Shown here: one piece after another, positions 35,802 through 48,070 of the stretch | Position numbering within the stretch: position 1 is the stretch's first letter | Layout: each line of letters starts with the position of its first letter | Made by a program: the position numbers and the translations under genes | NCBI RefSeq assembly: GCF_019112545.1 | Contig: NW_025064884.1 | Location: forward strand, 1-64,000 | DNA from: Guyanagaster necrorhizus | Lineage: Eukaryota; Basidiomycota; Agaricomycetes; Agaricales; Physalacriaceae | Direction of reading: 5' to 3' | Length of the DNA: 64,000 bases | The notes under the pieces: model-generated | What the model was told of the DNA's origin: nothing | What the model saw: only the letters and a program-made list of their open reading frames with translations | The model's database searches: none

Positions 35802-36490
35802 TTACGACCTAGGCTTCTCCTGCAGATTCAAGAGTATGTCAGAAAGTTCGGCTGCAGTCAGGGACCCGAGAACGACGCACCTTCTTCTCTTTCCAGAGAG
35901 CAAGTAGACCAACGCCAGAGACCTTGACGACCTTGAACCGTACTCCGGGAATATCACCCTTGGCCTTGCCACGGCGACCGAAGCCAGAGATGAGCACTTC
36001 GTCGTTCTCATCCACAAAGTTCAAGCAACCGTCGTTCTACCGGTGATGTGGCACTCGATAAGCCCTTGCTCGACTCAAATCACAACAGAAACGTACCGGA
36101 ACAAAGGCAGTCACCTTCTTTCCGTTCTTAATCAGTTGCACCCGGACACATTTGCGGATAGCAGAGTTGGGTTGCTTGGCCTCGACACCGACCTTCTCGA
36201 GGACGATGCCTTTGGCGTGCGATGAGCCACCAGTGGGTGACGTCTTGTAGATATTTCCTAGGGCACGCTTTTTGTACGCTTTGTCCGCCTATGTAAAACC
36301 CGATACTCCTCAGCGCGCTGCCCAAGAAAGGCCGGGAAGGGGAAAAAAAAGAAAAAGACGCACCCAGCGGTTTTCGCGGCGGTCATTGCGCAGCTTGCGA
36401 GCTGCCTGAAGTCCTCGAGGTTTATTAGCTATATGACGACGAAATGAGGATCAGCAACGCGAGGAGGGGTGAGAACAGCGTACAGCCCAT
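35802..36490 (-). CDS. RPS23: 40S ribosomal protein uS12 (RPS23)
   Basis: Small-subunit protein of the decoding centre. Exons on the minus strand: 36490-36484, 36428-36364, 36288-36097, 36036-35881, 35819-35802 (145 aa, the family length). The protein reads [20 protein letters not shown], then [20 protein letters not shown], the conserved loop [15 protein letters not shown], and [19 protein letters not shown], ending EKPRS. The first exon is only ATGGGCT (7 nt) and the last is 18 nt including the stop. The decoding-centre loop around PNSA contains the proline that is hydroxylated in other eukaryotes. Confidence 0.96.
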
Positions 36491-38175
36491 TCTTGCGGTC
36501 GAGGTCGGTGCAGTAGCTGTTGAAGACCCTTATCACGGAATGAAGCGAAACCTTGTCCCCAACTACCAATATTTCAATCTCCGACTGAATCCGGGATCCG
36601 GCCCTTTTGCCAATTCCGATTATCCGACTTGCTTGATTTGATCCTAATTAAGTTCCATTTCCCCGTCCTTGCCCCGTATCCTTTCCCCTTGAGAGTTATT
36701 GCTTCTTCTGGCCCTACTGTCTTTTCAATTTTCCTTGGAAATACTGATGTTTCCCCCCCTCTGCCGTATCTACGTATATATTACATTTCATTCCAATCAT
36801 TCCAGCTTCTCAGATGCGCCGCTGCCCCTACACCCCTACATGCAGTCGCGTTCGGGTCCAGGGCCGTATTCAGTCACCGTGTCCCAAACCTACCGTGTCC
36901 TAACAAATTCTTAGCTACCCTTGGATCCTCTTTCCCACTGCCAACTTGCTTGCAATTCGTCTTCCTGACTTCTTTTTCTTTCTCGCTCTTTCCAGCCTCT
37001 CCCCGTCTAGGCCAGACCTGCTTGCAGAAGAAAAGTCAGGCCAGCCTACATATATAGTACCCTGTGCTTCTGCCAGTGCTCCTTATCCCCAGTTGCTTGA
37101 TCCGAGGAAGAATTTCTTCGTGACATCTGCATTGGTTTTCAAACAGTGCGGTCCGTACAGCTGATCCTCAGGACTGGTAAGATCCCTGACCGAAACACTG
37201 ATTACTCGGTACACTTCTCAGGTGCCTCCTGCCATCCAATCCCGTACGGCGTATTTGATTGATCTAATTATGCTTCCACCACGAATTCAGAATGTTGCGT
37301 CAAGCCGCCTCCGTACAACGGTTCCTACGACGCAATATGTACGTACTTCACGCCGTCACGAGTACCGCTGCCGTCTTTTGACTCTGGAAAGCGCCCTTGC
37401 ACGCATTCACGGAGAACCCTGGAGTTTCTACAATCCTTCTATGTGATCGGTTTCTCGTTGGGCGGCATGCAAGGACCCTCATTGATTTAGTCCCCTTCCC
37501 GTCATCACTCCTACGTTCTTCCGCTTCTAGACCCTCGGTACTGTACCCTGATTTCGTCGAAGGCTGAACAAGTGCTCACTCCGCTAAATATGGTTCACGG
37601 TAATCTATCGGTTCATATCAAACCGTGCCAGTGGTTCTGTCTACACCTCCTGTGCCTGCTTGCATGCGTTAAATATCAACATCTGTCTCTCATTTTCCTC
37701 TCTGGACCCACTGTCAAGTTGACGCCTCCCCAAGGTTTCAATTGCCGATACTACAAGCGTCTTGTATGGCTTTCGGCTGCGTATACAGCGTGTGGCTTCA
37801 CAGAAGAACCATTGTTCCCTTACCGTGTTGTTCCGCTACTCATTGTCATTTATTCGCCAAATGTTCCGAAACTCTGCGTATTTTTCGCTGTTCGGTGTCT
37901 AGACGCATCGATATTCATTATCCATTGAACAGGCTAACGACAAAGATCTAAACGCAATCTTTGGGGTGGTCCTGGGAGAGTGGAAGATGGCCTGCGTAGT
38001 ACAGGTAACAGGTAGTGCTGCACAAGGGTGGCAATTTGGAGGTTATTGCCGATACTGTGTCTGGAAGACCTCTCCGTTTGTCTGCGCCGCTTGTTTATTT
38101 AATACTGTCTAGTACGGAAGGAATTGTTCGCTTAATTTGAATATCTGTTGACTCCACAAAGTTCGGTGAAGTCAT
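36491..38175. other. Gap of 1.7 kb without a supported gene
   Basis: Upstream of RPS23 on one side and MSY1 on the other. The + strand is pyrimidine-rich over long stretches (for example ctttttctttctcgctctttcc near 36,970). A short frame starting MLRQAASVQRFLRR at 37,291 looks like a mitochondrial presequence but is not followed by any recognisable protein. Nothing else is supported. Confidence 0.5.
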
Positions 38176-39934
38176 GTGATGATAAAAATTATGCTTGTCC
38201 CGGCACCTCACATCGTAGCAAGGTGTTCGCCGTCGCTTTCAAGAGGAATTTCGACGCTGTACGCTGACCTTACCGACCGTGGCTTCATCTCGCAGGTGAC
38301 CAGGCCAGTTTTTCTCAAGCTTCTACCTTTTCTTGCTCACCAACATCAAGGCCTCAGCAGCTCAGCCATGCCCTCGAAACAGCATCCCAGACCGTCTACT
38401 CCGGCATTGACCCGACGGGACCCGCACTACACATTGGTCATCTCTTCCCAATGATGTGTTTACTGCATTTCGAACTTCGGAACCACAATACCATACCACT
38501 GGTGCGTCTTCTGATATCCCACAAAGTCATCACCGTAATAAAAAGTCAGATAGGTGGCGCAACTGGGCTCGTTGGAGATCCTTCTGGCCGCTTGACAGAA
38601 CGCTCCCCGGCAGATGTGAGGCTTGTGCATGATAATGTGCTTGCTCTTTCACGCGGCGTAACACGGTTCTTTCGTGGCGCGTTTGAATATGCCGGGATGC
38701 GGATGCAGGGTGGATTCAAGCCTACGAGGGACGAGGTCCACGTCAAGAGCAACCTTGAATGGTACGAGAACTTTGGCATCCTTGAGTTCTTGCAGCGGGT
38801 TGGTGTGAACGCCAGGGTGAATACGATGTTGACAAGAGAGAGGTGGGATGACATCTGCCGCACCATAGACTCTATGATTCATCTATGTTTCAGCGTCCGA
38901 GCACGTCTAGAGTCAAAGCATGGCATGTCCTTCACCGAGTTCACGTATCAGCTCCTCCAGGCCTACGATTTCTACTACCTGCACAAGCACTATGGATGCA
39001 CCATCCAGGTCGGCGGTTCCGATCAATGGGGAAACATCGTTGCGGGCGTGGAACTCATCGGTCGTCTGAACGCACCTTCAAACACAGTTTCCGAGCCCTT
39101 CGGTGTGACTACCCCACTTTTGACAACTGCGTCGGGTGAGAAATTCGGGAAAAGTGCAGGCAACGCCATCTGGCTGGATTCAACGTTGACCAGCGTTTTT
39201 GACTTCTATCAAGTGAAGTGCTGTATTCATCGGCGAACATTCTCTGACATCCGACGTAGTATTTCGTCAAGGTCGAAGACGCTGATGTTGAAAAATACCT
39301 CAAGCTATTTACGTTACTCTCACTACCGGAAATTCATGACATCGTCGAGGCACACAAGGTAACAACGCTTAGTGGTCCCATTCTTACATCAATCTTAACC
39401 TCTACAAAGTTAGAGCCCGAGAAACGTAGTGCTCAAAGACGTCTGGCTGCTGAGGTGACTGAATTGGTCCATAATAGTCGGTCATCTGCTTTTTGGCCGA
39501 GAATTGAAGTTCATGGTCAAGCAGGGGAAGCTGTCGCGAGAGCGGAAACTGTGTCAAAAATCTTGTTCAGAGAAGCTTCTGTTCGTGCACAAGATATTGA
39601 CATGCATTCCCTTCTTAAGGCGTTTGAGGGAGACCCGAGACTGATCTGGTGTGACCAGAAAGAGCTGCAGTCAACACCCGTGTGGAAATTGGCTTCAAGG
39701 CACGGTTTGGTCTCTTCAAATTGTAACTTATTATTGGTTCTGGTCGTGTATGCTCCGCTGACTCAAACCATGCTAGCCATCGCTCGATATTTAATACAGT
39801 CAAAAGGACTATACTTCAACGATCAGGTAGTCCCCGAAATACACTTTACAGCAACTTCCGAACACCTTATAGAAGGACGCATCCTCATCCTGAGAGCGGG
39901 CAAGGGTAAAGTTATAGTCCTAGCGTCTAAGTAG
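38176..39934 (+). CDS. MSY1: Mitochondrial tyrosyl-tRNA synthetase (bacterial type)
   Basis: It charges mitochondrial tRNA-Tyr. Exons: 38176-38295, 38358-38501, 38550-38842, 38894-39212, 39260-39358, 39410-39722, 39777-39934 (481 aa). A basic, hydrophobic N-terminus ([20 protein letters not shown]) fits a mitochondrial presequence. Class I motifs are HIGH (in [10 protein letters not shown]) and KFGKS (in GEKFGKSAG, the KMSKS position). Also visible are [20 protein letters not shown] and a C-terminal S4-like RNA-binding region ([15 protein letters not shown]). Intron 1 ends in a tandem CAGCAG, so the acceptor could be either copy. The segment at 39,470-39,512 adds about 13 residues to the family pattern and could be an unspliced or unusual intron. 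Confidence 0.92.
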
Positions 39935-40029
39935 ATCTGAAGCGGGAGCATGATAAGTTATGGACTATTTTCGTGTTTTTTTTGATGGTCTAGTGCAATA
40001 AATACTATATAAACCTGATCAGAGGTGTC

Positions 40030-42815
40030 CTAGTCGATACGAATGGCGCTGTAGAATCTGCGAATCGCCCAGTATGAGGCTAAAAATCCGATGGTTCCTG
40101 GAAATCAGGTCAGATGGGTCAGATGGTGATGTAGTTACAGTGGAACCCGACGTACCGGTGACAAGGAAGTCCAATATGGCAAGTAAAAGCAGATATCCTA
40201 GGTATAATACTACACTGGACAGAGAATCCAGAGACAAGCGGGAGGCCCAGTAAAATAACCCGTATGCGAGGAGCCAGAATGCGCTACCACCCCCGGTCAA
40301 GAAGGCTCTCCAGTGCCATCTTTGTAGTCGGCTTAGAATCAGTTAAACGTATTGCTGGTTGTACTCACCGATAGTCTTCGGCACAAAGGACGAAATAGGT
40401 GAACAGGATCGTGACCGTCGCCGTCGTGAGAGCGACAACGCCTGCAGTGAGTGCCAAAAAGCCGAACGCGTAGTACGCACGAGAAGCAAACAGGCTTGAC
40501 AGGACAAAATATAATTCGACGAAGGCAGCGCCTGGAAGACAGATAAACTTGTTTCTGAAAATTTCGAGTTGAGGTAGACGTACCGAAAGGAAGTAAGCCG
40601 CTGAGTAGCGTTGAGGCCTAATGAGGATTCGTAAACTAAAACAAAGAAGCATAATGCGGATAACGCACCCAAGGGCGAAGGTATTTAGGCTGGGGAGGGA
40701 TCTGGCGTGGTATCGGATTTACTCGCACAGGATGCTGGATTGCCTAGACGTGCAGCATGATGAGTGGGTGGATGTTAAATGACACTCGAATGGAGACAGA
40801 CTCCATGCTTAGAACCAAAGTATGCACCGACAGCTGACAACGGAGCGGAAATCCCAAACCATAGAAGAACAATGGTTAGCATTGTCCCTATGGGCGCGAT
40901 GTTATATTCACAGCTGAAGTTATTTGGTCAGCGAGACTTACCGAAAGGAACAGCACCCGATGATCCTGCCATGAGGAGGAAGAAGTTCAGAAGGAAAACA
41001 ATGACGAAGATAACCCTGTAGGTCATATTAGCAAAATACGGTGAGTATATGTTACTCCTCACGTAGGCAACACTGTCGCCGTCATGAAGGCATTTTTCCT
41101 TTTGTTTATACCACCAAGGGACGCGTACACGCGACTCGACACATAACCGCCAATTCTGAGCAAAGGTGAGAACATGGACAACAAGGTGAGGAATATGAAC
41201 TTCACCCGCCAAAGAATGTCCAACAGATCATCATTACCGTGGCAAGTGATCCACGATTTGAGGGGGAGAGGAAGCCCAATAGTGCAAAGACTATAAATGC
41301 GTAATTGAATGGAAGTTATTCGGTGATGAATAGCACCGAAACAAACTCAATGTCACACTAACCATCGCACAGATTTGTGCGCCATTTCCCACCATGACTG
41401 AAAGGGCCAATGGAAACCTTGGTGTTCGGAAGACTTCGCCGTGAACTAATTTCCACCCCCAGTCCTCTTGTACATCCTCCTGTGTTAAATGGTCAGTATA
41501 TTGGTAGTGTGACGCAGAGGGTATCAGCATACGCTAAGGTCAATGGCATTATATCGAGAAATCTGGAAGCCACGTCAATATTTTTTTCCAAAACCATAAC
41601 GAGAATCAGTACATCACGAGACACCGTCCGAAGCAGAATCATTGAAACCATAACGCAGAGAAAAATTACAATAACTAATGAGTTCACCAGACTGAACCAG
41701 TGAATACGAGGATCGAAGATGTGAAGGTAGTTATCCCAGCGCGTCGCCTGTACGCCTTCAGAATTCGTAGTAAAAAACATAAGAGCGTTGACCTACCCAT
41801 GGAGTATCAGATTCATTCCAAGTTACTCGGTAAGTATATCGAATACTCTGAGATTGCGTCTCGCTTAGAATAAGCGGGGAAACGTTTTCGGTCTCGCAGG
41901 TTGGCGCAGCTTCTTGTGGTCCTCCAATACTGCGCAACATGTTGTGTTAGATGATATATATCTGGAGAGGAGAGTCCTTGCCTTGCTGGCCAAACAAGGA
42001 CTCCGACTACACGGTAATCATCCGGGCTAGGCTTGTGATAACTGATCCTGCGCTCAATAATAGTTGGCCACTCAAATAGTCATGGACTTGCCGTAAAACA
42101 ATCTCATAATGGTTGTTAAGAGCAGGCACATCAAGGTATGGTTCATCATCATTGCCTAGGTTGAAACCCATGTCGAAGAACAAGTCTCCGTTACGCAGAT
42201 CAACTTTCATTTCCGCAGCAGGGAGACCGTCAATGAGCCAGTTGAGGGCATAATCTTCTCGAATACGGTCGTTGATAAATGTAGCGTCTTCAGCTGTCAC
42301 ATCGTCGATCAGACATAGAGTTCGACACGTTCCGTTGTTCTCCAGCATCCGTATCTGAGGATATATAAATAGTTTTTTTTTTCAGAGAAAATAGATGATT
42401 GAGCGACAAGACACGCACATCATAAGGAGAATTGAATATTCTGTCGCCAAAAAGGATTGACCCAAGTGATTCCGGTTGCTTCACGGGACCACCTTCCGGT
42501 TCGCAGAATCGGAATTTTGGATTGTAGTAATCATCTTCAGCATATATTATGAACTTTCGAGCACGGCTGGTCTCGTAAATGAAGAAGCGCACAGTTTATC
42601 AGGGATTTCTGAATTCGGCGTAAGTACCAGGGCCACAATGCAGGCTGAACACGTACCAGCTTGGCGTCGTCATTCCCTGCGAGCATCGGCGTGAGTGCAT
42701 TCACGAAAAGGTCGACTCGTTCACCACGGTGATAGTCATGAGGTGCTGCACCGGGCAGATAGAAAGCATTTGCCCAGGAGAAAGAAAGGGCGGCAAGAGC
42801 CAACAAAGGACGCAT
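40030..42815 (-). CDS. TM9SF/EMP70 nonaspanin, multi-spanning endomembrane protein
   Basis: Nine-helix Golgi/endosome protein of 626 aa, 18 exons on the minus strand: 42815-42657, 42608-42593, 42534-42419, 42354-42088, 42031-41982, 41929-41797, 41747-41613, 41562-41533, 41479-41347, 41290-41206, 41155-41063, 41015-40942, 40887-40802, 40743-40669, 40617-40584, 40531-40369, 40319-40156, 40097-40030. A signal peptide (MRPLLALAALSFSWANA) is followed by the lumenal blocks KQPESLGSILFGDRI and RYTYRVTWNESDTPW. The membrane part has the family signatures DVQEDWGWKLVHGEVFR, PLSAVGAYFGSKH and FGAAFVELYFVLSS, ending SAIRID. Exons of 16, 30 and 34 nt are supported by unbroken family motifs. Intron 5 (41930-41981) is GC-AG. 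It is divergent from TGT with 118 bp between starts. Confidence 0.95.
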
Positions 42816-42933
42816 CGAGGAAGGAAATACTACGGAGGTACTGTTACGGTCGCACGGAATTCAGGACCATTGTTTGGCTGCAGCGTGTCTGCCAAATGAC
42901 TTTGTGCTAAATTTAGCATTCCTTCCGACCATC
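42816..42933. promoter_or_regulatory. Short divergent promoter between TM9SF and TGT
   Basis: Only 118 bp lie between the two start codons, so 5' leaders and promoters must share this stretch. I saw no TATA box. Confidence 0.6.
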
Positions 42934-44733
42934 ATGCAGTTCGAAGTCATTGCCAAATGCCACACGACGCGAGCTCGTGTCTCTCGAATGAATCTGACCC
43001 GTACGTGCTGTACTCAGTGTCCAGTTATTATGTAACTAATGCAGCATGCAGATGGCGTGACTATGTTACCCACATTCATGCCAGTCGCGACCCAAGCAGC
43101 CATCAAAGGACTCACTCCCCAGCAAGTAGAAGCTCTTGGCGTCACCTTGATACTCAATAACACATATCATCTCAATCTTCGTCCTGGCATGAAAGTATTG
43201 AACCAAGCGGGAGGTGCTCACAAATTCCAGGGCTGGCATCGCAACCTCCTGACGGTAGGTAGATTAGATGTTGATGAAAGCGTGTAACCTTTCCTGATTG
43301 TTGCTCAGGATAGTGGGGGGTTCCAACTGGTTTCTCTGAGCAAGTTTACAACAATCACTGAAGAAGGGGCACTTTTTCTAAGCCCGTTCACCGGTGAACC
43401 GACAATGTTAACGGTCAGTGTTTACGCAGTAAGTATGAGTAGTAGACTAGATATCCTACCCAGCCCGAAGAAAGTATATCTATTCAACATTCCATTGGTG
43501 CAGATATTATCATGCAACTGGACGATGTAGGTACGTGTAAAGTGACACATATATTGCGATATGCTTTCTCACTGGATTATATGCAGTGTCAAGTCTGACT
43601 ACAGGACCACGCGTAGCAGAGGCTATGGAAAGGTCCGTCCGATGGCTGGATCGATGTATCAAATATCACGAAGGCTCTGGGAAGAAATCAACCCAGAACC
43701 TTTTTGCGATCGTCCAAGGAGGTCTTGATCCTCACCTCCGACATCAGTGTCTCGATGCTATGATCCAGAGGAAAAACGACATTTCCGGATATGCCATTGG
43801 TGGCCTAAGTGGCGGTGAAGAAAAGGGTTCGTGTCTTTCTCAACCAACACCGGCCTTGCTCTTGATTAACCTGCAGATGTCTTTTGGCGAATGTGTGGAC
43901 CCTTGGCTGATTAAATAAGGTATATGCACTAAATCTCAGTTAGTATCAAGCTATGCGCAGATAAACTACCAGAAGATCGTAAGCTCCATTTTCTCTTAGC
44001 CTGTGTGTGTATCGACGGTCTCTAGGACCTCGTTATTCTATGGGAATTGGCTTTGCCGAAGGCAGGAACTTTCTTCTACGTTTATTGGGGTTAATATCAT
44101 TGTTCTTTCAGATCTACTGGTCTGTGTAGCCCTGGGCGTCGATATGGTCTCTTTGTTTGTACATCTAGATGGGGAACTGTATCTGATCTGCAAATTTTTA
44201 GGCTGACTGTGTCTTCCCTACAAGAACTGCTCGATTCGGTGTGGCTTTGACACACGCGGGCCCCCTCAACCTCAGTAAGTCGCATGTACACTAACCCAGA
44301 AAAAATAACCCACAGTGTACCAGAACTCAGCAAACACGAGGCTGATATGAACCCCATCGACAAGTCATGTCCTTGTCCGACATGCACCGACGGGACTTCT
44401 CGTGCATACCTGCATCATATCGTCACACACGAGACCGCAGCTGCACACGGTAGAAAACCCTGCTTTCTCCCGTCAGATTTATTCTGATTGATTATAGCGG
44501 TAACAATACATAATATCACTTTCCAAGCCCAAGTCATGGGTGGAGCCCGGGATGCCATACTATCGGGAACATTCCCAGAGTACCTGCGATCGTTCTTTGC
44601 CGGCTATTTTGGAGACGGCGGATACCCCGAGTGGTGCGTCAATGCATTACGCAGCGTAGGAGTGGACTTACTGCAGGATCACCCAGTAAATCTGATACCT
44701 GGCAGCGGAGCAAAATGGGAATATGCAAATTGA
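42934..44733 (+). CDS. QTRT1: Queuine tRNA-ribosyltransferase catalytic subunit (TGT)
   Basis: It exchanges guanine-34 for queuine in tRNAs with GUN anticodons. Twelve exons: 42934-43000, 43045-43254, 43309-43413, 43464-43530, 43587-43826, 43877-43894, 43961-43978, 44026-44061, 44112-44146, 44202-44274, 44316-44449, 44498-44733 (412 aa). Motifs: [31 protein letters not shown] (general base Asp), [29 protein letters not shown] (nucleophile Asp) and the zinc site CPCPTC followed by YLHHIVTHE. Exons 6 and 7 are 18 nt each, and intron 8 (44062-44111) is GC-AG. Budding yeast lacks this enzyme, so its retention implies queuine salvage here. It converges on DBP10 with 39 bp between stops. Confidence 0.95.
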
Positions 44734-44772
44734 CACCTTTGATAGACGTTCCAGTATGTATAGAGCCCTTCA

Positions 44773-47743
44773 TCATCGACGATGCTTTTTTGAATGACTC
44801 CCCCGACCATTCTTTGCGCGCCGATTTTCCAGCAGTTTCCTGTTCTTACGAACCTGCTCTGCGTTCTTGAGCTCACCTTTAACTCTACCGACCGACTTCG
44901 TTGCGAATCGTCCGCCGACCTTCTTACCCTTCTTCCCAGGTGGTAATCGGGACGAAGAACTCTGCGTCTCGCCCTCTTCCTTCTTCTTCAACTGCCGAAC
45001 TTTGCGTTCATAGTCCTTGCTGAGCTTATCAAGGGGCTTGGGTACGGTAACGACCTTGTTGTGCTTGAATTTGTGCCCTCTGAGTACCCGGGAAGTTTCG
45101 TTCTCGGTCTCGCCTACTCTTGGCAGATTAACCCGAGCCTTGACCTTCCACCCATCGAACCGACCACTGCGATACGTTGCCGGCAACTTCGTTCCGTTCT
45201 CCGTTTTCACCATTTTTACATTGTCAGCACCAGCACCATCTCCTTGTATGAACTTCTTCTTTTTCTTATCCCACGTGTGATTCCGTTTTCGTTGTGCAAT
45301 GCCTTCATCACCCGCAAGATCAAAGGTAGCACCCCGTGCCTGTTCAGCGAATGTAGCGCCATCTGTGAGTGAGTATCTATGGAAGAGGGTAAGACAACTG
45401 CCGTTCGAAATAGAGCATGACATACCCTTTCTCTGTCAAAGCATCTTTCTGGTAGTGCGACATGTAGAATTCTTCATCTCGATAACCGGGCTTCTTCGCT
45501 GTGTCGAATACAGCCTAAGGAGCTTCAGTACCTTCACTTGTGCAATACAAGGGGAAAGGACAGACCATGATCTCCTCTTCATCTGCCATCTCGACGTTCT
45601 TACCCGCCACCTGAACAACATCTTCGTCGTCTTCCAAAGCCGTGGACGTCGACGCCGAAGCTCTCTGTGCTGATTTTTGTAAAGCCTTCCTCCGTTCTTT
45701 CATCAAGGCAGAGTTGGCCATATTCGCCTTGCTGCCCACTTCGAATACCGTCTCCGAAGGTCGGAATGAGTTCACCGTACGCATCATTGCATGTCGCACC
45801 TCCTCCTGGGAACGCTGTTGGGTCGCTTCCGATCCTCTCAGCAGCACCGGGTGCACGCCACTATCAGAACCAGCAAGCATCCACTTTGGATCTTTAGACA
45901 TCTCCTTCGCGCGTTTATAACTCGGAGGGCTAGCCTTTCCCTTGCTTCGCTCGTACATCGTATGACCTCGTTTCATCACCTCCCATAATGAGGGGAGTGT
46001 GTGATTAATGTCCTCCAAGGATTTGACATATTCCATATCCTCATCGATCTTCTCTCGTCGGAAAGTACCCAACACCAAATTCTCCGTATACACCTGATCT
46101 CCATCTTCCGTCACTTCACTTCTTAGTGGACGTCCGAGGAACAAGTGTAGGTCCAGAAGGTATGGCAGTTCCGTACTCGTGACGAATGACCACGCCCATC
46201 CTTGTCGTCCTGCTCGAGCTGTTCGACCCACTCGGTGCACAAAAACTCTGGCGCCCTGGGGGAAATCGTAATTGATCACGTTTTCGAGGACAGGAATATC
46301 AATTCCGCGAGCTGCGACATCGGTGACGACCAAGACATTGGTACGACCTCGACGAAATTGATCCATCTGGTAGCTGCGAGCAGTCTGGTCAAGGGAACCA
46401 TAGATATGGGAAACGGAGTATCCTGCAGTCGTCAATAAGGCGGTCAGATATTCTACGTGATGTTTCGTAGCAGCGAAGATAAGAGTTTGGTGGGGAGAAG
46501 TGAACAGCTCTGGCCGCCTGCCTTTCCCTTTACGTTTTTTTTCTGACACGTCGGCATCGTCCCTTGCCTCCACAGTGCCAAACGGTACCTTGATAACATC
46601 TCGCAAAAGTTGGAGCAAACAGGCATCCTTTTCCGCACGTTTGATGGAGAAGAAGGCCATTTTTAAGTCAGAACTGATTTTACTCTCAGCGTCGAGCCGG
46701 ATGAGCTTTGGGTTTTGCAGGCCAGCCTTTGCAAATTCGACCAGGGATTTGGGTAAGGTGGCAGAGAAAAGAAGAGTCTGCCTGGCCGCTGGCAAACGCT
46801 GTAGGATTTCGCTGAGGGCCGTTTCAAAGCCCATTTCAAAGAGCCGGTCTGCTTCATCGAAGACAACGTATTGTACTGACTTAAGATCCAAGTTCATTTC
46901 GACAATGAGATGAAGTAGTCGCCCAGGTGTCGCAATGATTCTGAGAAAATGTCAAGTGGACAGCTCTAGGAAGGAAATCATCAAGCTCACACGTCTGGAT
47001 TATTAGTGATCATCTCAAACTGTTCATCCATTCCTTCTCCACCTACAATCAGGCACCACCGAAGAGCTTGACCGTGCTTCGAACTAAGGGCGTCTTTATT
47101 ATCTCCAGCATGTGTGCCTTCCCCGGAATCCCATCCTCGCGCCAGTTCCTTCCCAACTTTCAAAACCTGAAGTGCAAGTTCTCGTGTAGGGAGAAGAATG
47201 AGTGCACGAGCTCCAAAAGTGGTGGAATGACGACCACCAAGACGCTGAACAAGAGGAATCATGTACGCCAATGATTTCCCGGATCCCGTACGTGCCATTC
47301 CAACGAGGTCGCGCGGGGGAGTAGCCAAAAGAGCGGGAATAGAAAGCCGTTGTATGGGAGTTGGTATACGAAATCCCTGAAAATTCAACGAGCGAAGCAG
47401 AGAAGGATGAAGGCCTACATGGAAAGCTGAATACCATGTTCAAATCGCAGTGTATGAAGCACGTACCCATGCTCTGGAAGCTACCACCTCCGACCTCGCC
47501 TTTTATAAGATTTTTGCCCTTTGCTTTCTTCAATATCTCGGTACCGCTCTTGACGTTCCTCTTGGAAATGGATTCAAGCATCATTTGCTGGAGACCCTCA
47601 TCATCGCTTTCTTCTTCCACTCTTAGCTTCTTTGCAGTCAGTGCTGCGGATATATCAACATCATCATCTGAGAGTTGCATTTCGGAATATCCATTGCAAC
47701 TGTCTGAGTTCTTGTCCGGGTGTTTTCTCTTGTGGGAGGGCAT
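44773..47743 (-). CDS. DBP10: DEAD-box ATP-dependent RNA helicase DBP10 (DDX54)
   Basis: Nucleolar helicase for 60S ribosome assembly. Exons on the minus strand: 47743-47467, 47414-46991, 46940-45566, 45514-45426, 45376-44773 (922 aa). The helicase motifs are all visible: Q motif GFRIPTPIQR, I ARTGSGKS, Ia PTRELALQ, Ib ATPGR, II DEAD in VVFDEADRLFEMGF, III SAT, V VTDVAARGIDIP, VI HRVGRTARAG. The C-terminus carries the DBP10-specific block (YSLTDGATFAEQARGATFDL, then KRNHTWDKKKKKF) and ends in a Lys/Arg-rich tail (SHSKKHRR). Confidence 0.95.
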
Positions 47744-48070
47744 TGAGGAGAAAATTAACAGAAGTTTTTGAGCTTTGTGACGCGTCTCGTCACAAGCGGT
47801 TCACGCGGGCCGGTCTAAGAGAACGAAAACCTTACAAAAACCAAAAAGTACTTGTTATATCTATGAAAACCCACATTAATATTCATGTACATTTTACATC
47901 TCGCAATAAAGAACAGACATCCTGGAATTTCAAGTAAACTCTCCCGCAGCCTCGATGTTCCCTGACTCGGATTGAGTGAGCTTCATTAAATAACAGGCCT
48001 GGGAGAGGGTAACCGCTACGAGCGGTACTTCCATTATAAAGACGTGCAGTGTAAGAATTCCATGAGTACA
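47744..48070. other. Intergenic spacer between DBP10 and DUO1
   Basis: A 327 bp spacer that contains the 3' end region of DUO1 and the promoter of DBP10, both on the minus strand. No gene is visible. Confidence 0.5.

Noticed and set aside
39470..39512. Possible 33-43 bp intron in MSY1
   Set aside because: No GT..AG pair there restores the family pattern in frame at a normal intron length; the frame is open through it, so it was kept as coding.
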